Below are positions 42,171 to 47,608 of a stretch of 47,608 nt of DNA, one piece after another; position 1 is the first letter of the stretch, and each line of letters begins with the position of its first letter. The notes beneath the pieces were generated by a model. That model searched no databases, was not told where the DNA came from, and saw only the letters and a list, made by a program, of their open reading frames with translations. Position numbers and translations under genes: made by a program. Location of the stretch: contig CAMSTY010000024.1 of NCBI GenBank assembly GCA_947063875.1, positions 1 through 47,608 on the forward strand, read 5' to 3'. Source of the DNA: an uncultured bacterium (GTDB taxonomy: Bacteria; Bacillota; Clostridia; Lachnospirales; Lachnospiraceae).

Positions 42171-43727
42171 GTGAAAAAACTGGAAATTCGTAAGAATGCC
42201 TATTACGACTCGGTTACTCTGATGATTATTTCCAAAGAAGTGAAAAAACTTCCGGGAGTAGCTGAGGCTCTGGTTGGCATGGGAACTGACCTGAACCGGG
42301 AATTGGCAGGCCGCACAGGCCTTGACGCCGAAGGGTTTGAGGAGGTGACGGCAAATGACTTTTTTGTTGCGGCAGACTGCGAGACAGAAGAGGTGTTTTC
42401 CGATGTAGTGGCTAAGGTGGATGAGATGCTGAGCAAGAAGGCCGAAAAAAGCAAGAGCGATTATTTTCCGCCTACCTTGGACGGCGCATTGAAAATGGAA
42501 CCAGATCTGAATATGGCCATTATCTCTGTGCCGGGACGGTTTGCCGCGGAGGTGGCGGAAAGCTGCCTGGATCGGGACATCCATGTGATGCTGTTTTCTG
42601 ACAATGTTACCATAGAGGAAGAAAAGGCGTTAAAGGAATATGCAGCATCAAAGGAACTTTTAATGATGGGGCCGGACTGCGGGACCGCAATCATCAACCA
42701 TGTACCTCTTGCCTTTGCCAATGTGGTGAGAAGCGGGGATATTGGCCTGGTGTGCGCTTCCGGCACAGGAGCACAGGAAGTGTCCAGTATCATTGACCAG
42801 CTTGGGGGAGGCGTATCCCAGCTGCTGGGAACCGGCGGAAGGGATTTGAAGGCAGAGATCGGCGGCATCATGATGAAGCTTTCTCTGGATGCATTGGCCA
42901 GAGATGACAAAACAAAGGTGATTACGCTGGTATCTAAGCCGCCGGCAGATGAGGTGGCCAAACAGATGTTAAAGCAGGCAAAGGATACAGGGAAACCGGT
43001 TGTTGTATGCTTTATCGGCGGGGACCCGGCGGAGATTGAGAAATATGGTCTGTATGCGGCAGTGTCGTTGGAGGACGCGGCTCATAAGGCAGTTGCCTTG
43101 TCAAAGGGCCAGAAACCAGAAGATTTCACTTCTTTTGCCATGGGAGAGGAGCAGGCTGTGGAACTTGCCAGGGCAGAAGCCGGAAGAATGGCGCCAGGAC
43201 AGAAATATGTGCGGGGACTTTACACGGGAGGCACTTTGTGCGATGAGGCAATGAAGATGCTCATCGGCAAACTTGGCCACATTTATTCCAACATTCCGCT
43301 GGCTCCGGAGGACAAGCTGGAGGATGCGAGAAACGGGAAATCTGTGAAAGATACATTTCTGGATTTTGGGGATGATGAATTTACTGTAGGACGCCCCCAT
43401 CCTATGATTGATCCGTCTCTCCGGGCAGAACGGGTGATACAGGAGGCTTTGGATGCAGAGACTGCGGTTATATTGGCAGACTGTGTTATCGGCTACGGCT
43501 CCCATGAGGATCCGGCAGCAGACCTGGCAGATGCCATCAGACAGGCAAAGGGTCTGGCAGAAAAGGATGGCCGCTATTTATCTGTAGTGGTGACAGTCTG
43601 TGGTACAGAGGGAGATCCTCAGGGAAGAAGGGCAACCCAGACAAAACTTGAAGAGGCCGGAGCCCTGGTTCTTCCCTCAAATGCCCAGGCAGCCCGTTTC
43701 GTGCAGTTGATTCGGAATAACCGATAA
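42171..43727 (+). CDS. fdrA: FdrA-family protein (AllF-like), oxamate carbamoyltransferase subunit candidate
   Basis: The protein has 518 residues (E. coli FdrA about 555). It has a succinyl-CoA-synthetase-like fold: MMGPDCGTAIINHVPLAFANV, then the nucleotide/CoA-type loop GLVCASGTGAQEVSSIIDQLGGGVSQLLGTGGRDL. The usual phospho-His of real synthetases is not seen. In E. coli, FdrA with YlbE and YlbF (AllF, AllG, AllH) was reported as the oxamate carbamoyltransferase of allantoin breakdown, passing the carbamoyl group to phosphate. The GTG start follows GGAGGGG. It is the first gene of the set, 12 bases before the DUF1116 gene. Confidence 0.85.
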   Translation: MKKLEIRKNAYYDSVTLMIISKEVKKLPGVAEALVGMGTDLNRELAGRTGLDAEGFEEVTANDFFVAADCETEEVFSDVVAKVDEMLSKKAEKSKSDYFPPTLDGALKMEPDLNMAIISVPGRFAAEVAESCLDRDIHVMLFSDNVTIEEEKALKEYAASKELLMMGPDCGTAIINHVPLAFANVVRSGDIGLVCASGTGAQEVSSIIDQLGGGVSQLLGTGGRDLKAEIGGIMMKLSLDALARDDKTKVITLVSKPPADEVAKQMLKQAKDTGKPVVVCFIGGDPAEIEKYGLYAAVSLEDAAHKAVALSKGQKPEDFTSFAMGEEQAVELARAEAGRMAPGQKYVRGLYTGGTLCDEAMKMLIGKLGHIYSNIPLAPEDKLEDARNGKSVKDTFLDFGDDEFTVGRPHPMIDPSLRAERVIQEALDAETAVILADCVIGYGSHEDPAADLADAIRQAKGLAEKDGRYLSVVVTVCGTEGDPQGRRATQTKLEEAGALVLPSNAQAARFVQLIRNNR

Positions 43728-43739
43728 GGAGGATTTCAG

Positions 43740-45170
43740 ATGAGTAAAGTAAATGAATTGTTTGATCAGAAGCTTGCTGTTGTAAATTTTGGCATTGAGT
43801 CCTTTTATCAGGACCAGGTGAAGCAGAATACACAGGCTGTCCATGTGGACTGGAAACCTGTGGCAGGCGGGGATAAAAAGATTGCCAGATGCCTGAAAGA
43901 CCTAAAACGTCCGGAACTGTTGGAAAAAATTACAGCAGCTAACCAGGAAGCGTTAAAGCGTATCCTGTCAGCCCAGCCGGTTCTGGTGGGAATGTCTACG
44001 GCTGGGGAAGCGATTCCTGATATGACCCCTACCACAATCCTCCATGCCGGTCCTCCGGTTGCCTGGGAAAATATGTGCGGTCCGGTACGCGGCGCGGTTA
44101 TGGGAGGCCTGATCTATGAGGGACTGGCAAAAGACTTAAAAGAGGCAGAGGAACTGGCGGCCAGCGGGAAAATTACATTTTCCCCATGTCATCACCATGA
44201 TGCCGTAGGCCCTATGGCCGGAATCGTTACCTACCATATGCCGGTCTGGCATGTCGTGAATAAAACATATAATACCCATGCTTATTGCACTATGAATGAG
44301 GGACTGGGAAAGGTGCTGCGTTTCGGTGCATGCGACCAAGAAGTATTTGACCGTCTGAACCGGATGGAAAAAGAATATTATCCTGTCATCAAAGAAGCGT
44401 TGGAACTGCATGGTGAGATTGATATGAAAGTAATGATTGCACAGGCGCTGCAGATGGGAGATGAGGGCCATAACCGGAATAAAGCGGGAACTTCTTTGCT
44501 TCTTCGGGAGATTGCACAGGACATTTATAATACACATTTTTCCAGGGAACAGCAGGAGGCAGCATTTAAGTTCCTCAATGATAATGACCATACATTCCTG
44601 AATCTGACCATGCCCAGCTGCAAATGTACCATGGATGCCATCTTCGATATTCCTTACAGCACCGTGGTTGCTACCATGTGCCGTAACGGAACAGAATTCG
44701 GCGTGCGAGTGGCCGGCCTTGGCAAGGATCAGTGGTTTACTGCCCAGTCCGAATACATTCGGGGGTTGTATTTCCCGGGATTTACAGAAGAAGACGCAAA
44801 CAGAGACGTGGGAGACAGCTGTATTACAGAGACTACAGGAATTGGCGGTTTCTGCATGGCGGCGTCACCGGCTATTGTGCAGTTTGTGGGAGGGCAGGTG
44901 CAGGATGCTATTAATTACTCCAGCCAGATGTATGAGATTACCGTAGGCGAAGGCACGGCTTATCAGATCCCTGTGCTTGATTTCAGAGGAAGTGCAACAG
45001 GAATTGATGTGATGAAGGTTATTGAGACGGGTATCCGCCCAATTATCAACACAGGAATCGCCCATAAGGATTATGGTGTGGGACAGGTGGGCGCAGGACT
45101 GGTGAATCCCCCGGAGGACTGCTTTAAGAAGGCCATTGAAGCCTGTGCAGGAGCGTGGGGCCAGGCATAA
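43740..45170 (+). CDS. DUF1116 protein (YlbE/AllG-like), oxamate carbamoyltransferase subunit candidate
   Basis: The protein has 476 residues of family DUF1116. Conserved-looking blocks are GMSTAGEAIPDMTPTTILHAGPP, CHHHDAVGPMAGIVTYHMPVW (His-rich), DEGHNRNKAGTSLL and MCRNGTEFGVRVAGLG. E. coli YlbE (AllG) is a partner of FdrA in the oxamate carbamoyltransferase. AAGGAGG lies 9 bases before the ATG. It is followed closely by carbamate kinase, which fits the pathway. Confidence 0.85.
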   Translation: MSKVNELFDQKLAVVNFGIESFYQDQVKQNTQAVHVDWKPVAGGDKKIARCLKDLKRPELLEKITAANQEALKRILSAQPVLVGMSTAGEAIPDMTPTTILHAGPPVAWENMCGPVRGAVMGGLIYEGLAKDLKEAEELAASGKITFSPCHHHDAVGPMAGIVTYHMPVWHVVNKTYNTHAYCTMNEGLGKVLRFGACDQEVFDRLNRMEKEYYPVIKEALELHGEIDMKVMIAQALQMGDEGHNRNKAGTSLLLREIAQDIYNTHFSREQQEAAFKFLNDNDHTFLNLTMPSCKCTMDAIFDIPYSTVVATMCRNGTEFGVRVAGLGKDQWFTAQSEYIRGLYFPGFTEEDANRDVGDSCITETTGIGGFCMAASPAIVQFVGGQVQDAINYSSQMYEITVGEGTAYQIPVLDFRGSATGIDVMKVIETGIRPIINTGIAHKDYGVGQVGAGLVNPPEDCFKKAIEACAGAWGQA

Positions 45171-45187
45171 GGCTAAAAGGAGAGGAT

Positions 45188-46129
45188 ATGAAGAAACGGA
45201 TAGTAATTGCGTTAGGCGGCAATGCCCTGGGCAATACCTTGCCGGAACAGAAAGTGGCAGTGAAAAGCACAGCCAAAGCCATTGTGGATCTGATAGAGGC
45301 AGGCAACGAAGTTATCGTGGCCCATGGGAACGGTCCGCAGGTGGGGATGATACAGAAAGCAATGACTGCACTACATAAACTTGAACCGGAAAAATATGTG
45401 CTTTGTCCTTTATCAGTCTGTGTGGCCATGAGCCAGGGATATATCGGTCATGATTTGCAGAATGCTTTGCGGGAAGAACTGCAGAAACGGGGGATAAAAA
45501 AGAGTGTCACAACGGTGCTGACCCAAGTGGAGGTCAGCACCATGGACCCGGCTTTTGAGCATCCTACAAAGCCTATTGGAGCATATGTGACCGGAGAAGA
45601 AGCCAGACGGCTGAAGGAAGAGAGAGGGTTTTCTTTTGCAGAGGACGCAGGAAGAGGCGTCAGGCGGGTGGTCCCATCGCCAAAACCATTATCCATCGTG
45701 GAACTGGATTCCATCCGGGGAATGGTTGAGGAGGGGCAGGTGGTCATTGCCTGCGGCGGCGGGGGCATTCCGGTAGTCCGCAGAGGTGAAAATGAGTATG
45801 AGGGAGTGGAAGCCATTATTGACAAAGACTTTGCCTCCTGTACCCTGGCAAAAGAGATTGGGGCAGATTACCTTATCATCCTGACAGCAGTGGAGAAGGT
45901 GGCTGTGAATTTCGGAAAGCCTGATCAGCGCTGGCTGGATTCCATGACATCCAAGGAGGCCAGAAGATATATGGAGGAAGGGCAGTTTGCACCAGGCTCC
46001 ATGCTTCCCAAGGTTATGGCGGCCCTGGAATTTGCCGAATCAGGCGCCGGCAGAACTTCGCTGATTACATTGCTTGAGAAGGCAAAAGAGGGGATTGAAG
46101 GAAAGACAGGAACATTGATTGGAGGTTGA
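45188..46129 (+). CDS. arcC: carbamate kinase
   Basis: The enzyme has 313 residues. It makes ATP, ammonia and CO2 from carbamoyl phosphate and ADP. Motifs: IVIALGGNALGN, VAHGNGPQVG, ACGGGGIPVV, IDKDFASCTLAKEIGADYLIILTAVEKV and GSMLPKVMAALEF. All match ArcC-type kinases. The start at 45188 follows AAAAGGAGAGG. It stands behind the two carbamoyltransferase subunit candidates and not an ornithine carbamoyltransferase or arginine deiminase, so it corresponds to AllK (YbcF) of E. coli in context. Confidence 0.92.
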   Translation: MKKRIVIALGGNALGNTLPEQKVAVKSTAKAIVDLIEAGNEVIVAHGNGPQVGMIQKAMTALHKLEPEKYVLCPLSVCVAMSQGYIGHDLQNALREELQKRGIKKSVTTVLTQVEVSTMDPAFEHPTKPIGAYVTGEEARRLKEERGFSFAEDAGRGVRRVVPSPKPLSIVELDSIRGMVEEGQVVIACGGGGIPVVRRGENEYEGVEAIIDKDFASCTLAKEIGADYLIILTAVEKVAVNFGKPDQRWLDSMTSKEARRYMEEGQFAPGSMLPKVMAALEFAESGAGRTSLITLLEKAKEGIEGKTGTLIGG

Positions 46130-46134
46130 TGGAT

Positions 46135-47608
46135 ATGGGGAGATTTCGTGTGGCAGAAGCCACGATTTCCCAGGTGCATCAGGCCATGGAGGAGGGGATG
46201 CTCACCTGCCGCGAACTGACAGAGGCCTATCTGCAGAGGATTGAAGCTTATGATAAAAAGGGGCCTGGAATAAATGCCATAATTACGGTAAATCCTCAGG
46301 CCCTGTCAGAAGCAGAAGCAATGGATGAGATATTGCAAAAGACAGGAAAGCTGGCCGGGCCGTTACATGGGATTCCGGTGCTTTTAAAGGACAATATCAA
46401 TACCTGCCGTATGGTAACAACGGCAGGTTCCCTGTCCATGGCGGGTTTTGTACCTGAGAAGGATGCTTTTATAACGAAAAGGCTTAAGCAGGCGGGGGCT
46501 GTCATTCTGGCAAAAACAAATCTTCATGAGTTTGCAATCTGGGGAGAGACGATTAGTTCTGTTCTGGGGCAGACTCTGAATCCTTATGACCTGACCAGGA
46601 CTCCCGGAGGATCTTCGGGCGGAACAGGGGCAGCGGTTGCCTGTAATATGGGAATGGTGGGCATTGGGACGGATACCATTAATTCTATCCGCAGTCCGTC
46701 ATCAGCCTGCAGCCTGGTGGGAATCCGTCCTACTATGGGGCTGGTGAGCCGAAACGGTATTGTGCCTTACAGTCTGACTCAGGATACGGCGGGACCTATC
46801 TGCCGCACGGTAGAGGATGCGGCCAGGGTTTTGGATGTTATAGCCGGATATGATCCGTCAGACAGGGAGACGGCCTGGGGTGTGGAAAGAAGACCGGTAT
46901 CTTATGTGAACAGTCTGAAGCCTGATGGGGCAAGAGGGCGCCGGATTGGGGTGCTGGAAAGCTTTTTTGGTAAGGAAGAGACGAACCAGCCGGTAAATCA
47001 TGTGATGGAAAAAGCCCTGAATGTATTACGGGATTGCGGGGCTGTTTTGATTCCTGTTCGTGAAAAGCTGGATTCGGCCTGGCTTACCAGAGAGGTGAGC
47101 GTACATCTGGATGATTTTAAGACTCATTTGAATCAGTACCTGGAAGAGCTGGGGCCTGTTGCACCGGTACATTCTTTGGAAGAAATATTGAAAAGCGGGA
47201 AATACCATCCGGGAGTGGAAGAGAATATGCGGACTGCCATGGGGCTTTTTGTGGGGACTGCGCAGTATAATGAGAAGAAATTGCGGCAGAGAGAAATAGG
47301 AACCAAGGTTCTGAAGATTATGGCGGATTATGAACTGGATGCCATGGTATATCCCCATCAGCAGCAGCTGGTGTGTAAAACGGGGAGTGCCCAGCAGCAG
47401 AGAAACGGAGTGTTATGTTCTGTAACCGGGTTTCCGTCTATAGCAATCCCGGCAGGGTTTGCGCCGGATGAGAATGCGCCTGTAGGTGTTCCGGTCGGGA
47501 TGGAAATTATGGGTCGCCCGTTTAGTGAAGATATCCTGATTGAGATTGCCTGTGGTTTTGAGAGCGCGTTTCATTGCCGGAAGGAACCAGTACTTATACC
47601 GGGGGAAT
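46135..47608 (+). CDS. amidase-signature family amidohydrolase (3' end outside window)
   Basis: The frame is open for 491 codons to the window edge, and the family usually has 450-500, so little is missing. Amidase-signature residues: GIPVLLKDNINT (catalytic Lys), GGSSGGTGAAVA (cis-Ser) and GTDTINSIRSPSS, where the last Ser is the nucleophile. Most members have Gly-Gly before that Ser; here it is Ile-Asn. The ATG at 46135 has GGAGG 9 bases upstream; the ATG at 46129 is too close. It may hydrolyse an amide or ureide that feeds or follows the carbamoyltransferase. The substrate is not known. Confidence 0.85.
   Translation, partial: MGRFRVAEATISQVHQAMEEGMLTCRELTEAYLQRIEAYDKKGPGINAIITVNPQALSEAEAMDEILQKTGKLAGPLHGIPVLLKDNINTCRMVTTAGSLSMAGFVPEKDAFITKRLKQAGAVILAKTNLHEFAIWGETISSVLGQTLNPYDLTRTPGGSSGGTGAAVACNMGMVGIGTDTINSIRSPSSACSLVGIRPTMGLVSRNGIVPYSLTQDTAGPICRTVEDAARVLDVIAGYDPSDRETAWGVERRPVSYVNSLKPDGARGRRIGVLESFFGKEETNQPVNHVMEKALNVLRDCGAVLIPVREKLDSAWLTREVSVHLDDFKTHLNQYLEELGPVAPVHSLEEILKSGKYHPGVEENMRTAMGLFVGTAQYNEKKLRQREIGTKVLKIMADYELDAMVYPHQQQLVCKTGSAQQQRNGVLCSVTGFPSIAIPAGFAPDENAPVGVPVGMEIMGRPFSEDILIEIACGFESAFHCRKEPVLIPGE

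Overview
The window looks like part of a chromosome of a gut Firmicute of the class Clostridia, most likely Lachnospiraceae. The reasons are strong AGGAGG-type ribosome binding sites, CUT1 transporter operons of the LplB/LplC/lipoprotein type without their own ATPase, a YlxP (DUF503) protein, LacI-type regulators with YesL, and collagen-like spore/surface protein architecture. The taxonomic placement is inference. No rRNA, tRNA, CRISPR array, transposase or intact mobile element was seen.

Layout. 1-5000: a receiver-less winged-helix regulator, a possible degraded coding remnant, a 779-residue collagen-like surface protein on the minus strand (Cys-rich head, carbohydrate-binding-like insert, G-X-T collagen repeats, BclA-like globular tail), a frameshifted HTH pseudogene, and a short unit with a 15-codon ORF closed by a perfect terminator. 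5029-19055: a fructan/fructo-oligosaccharide locus. A consensus promoter drives a 1778-residue secreted protein with ten tandem beta-sandwich modules, translationally coupled to a secreted GH32-like enzyme. Convergent to it lies a minus-strand operon of two CUT1 permeases, a lipoprotein binding protein and a cytoplasmic GH32 beta-fructosidase. A divergent LacI regulator and a YesL protein follow. The likely scheme is capture and trimming of a fructose-containing glycan outside, import, then intracellular hydrolysis.

19215-21157: a DEDDh exonuclease and a Gfo/Idh/MocA oxidoreductase. 21692-30642: an amino-sugar operon running LacI, NagB, a membrane protein that resembles an M48 peptidase without its zinc motif, a sodium:solute symporter, an N-acylglucosamine 2-epimerase, a cytosolic neutral-ceramidase-family protein, a SIS-domain protein and NagA. 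Two matching 16-bp operators lie on the LacI promoter and after nagB.

30890-39243: a Crp/Fnr regulator divergent from RidA, a class V aminotransferase, two M20 metallopeptidases, a YitT protein and an unrecognised transporter, with an Asp/Glu/hydantoin racemase-like gene at the end. This looks like an uptake and catabolic route for an amino-acid-like or N-acylated compound; the substrate is unknown. 39686-41935: a uracil-DNA-glycosylase-family protein, a methyltransferase, a small Lys/Ala coiled-coil protein and YlxP. 42171-47608: FdrA (AllF-like), DUF1116 (AllG-like), carbamate kinase and an amidase cut by the window edge. This matches the oxamate carbamoyltransferase/carbamate kinase module that yields ATP from ureides, with no AllH (DUF2877) gene seen beside it.
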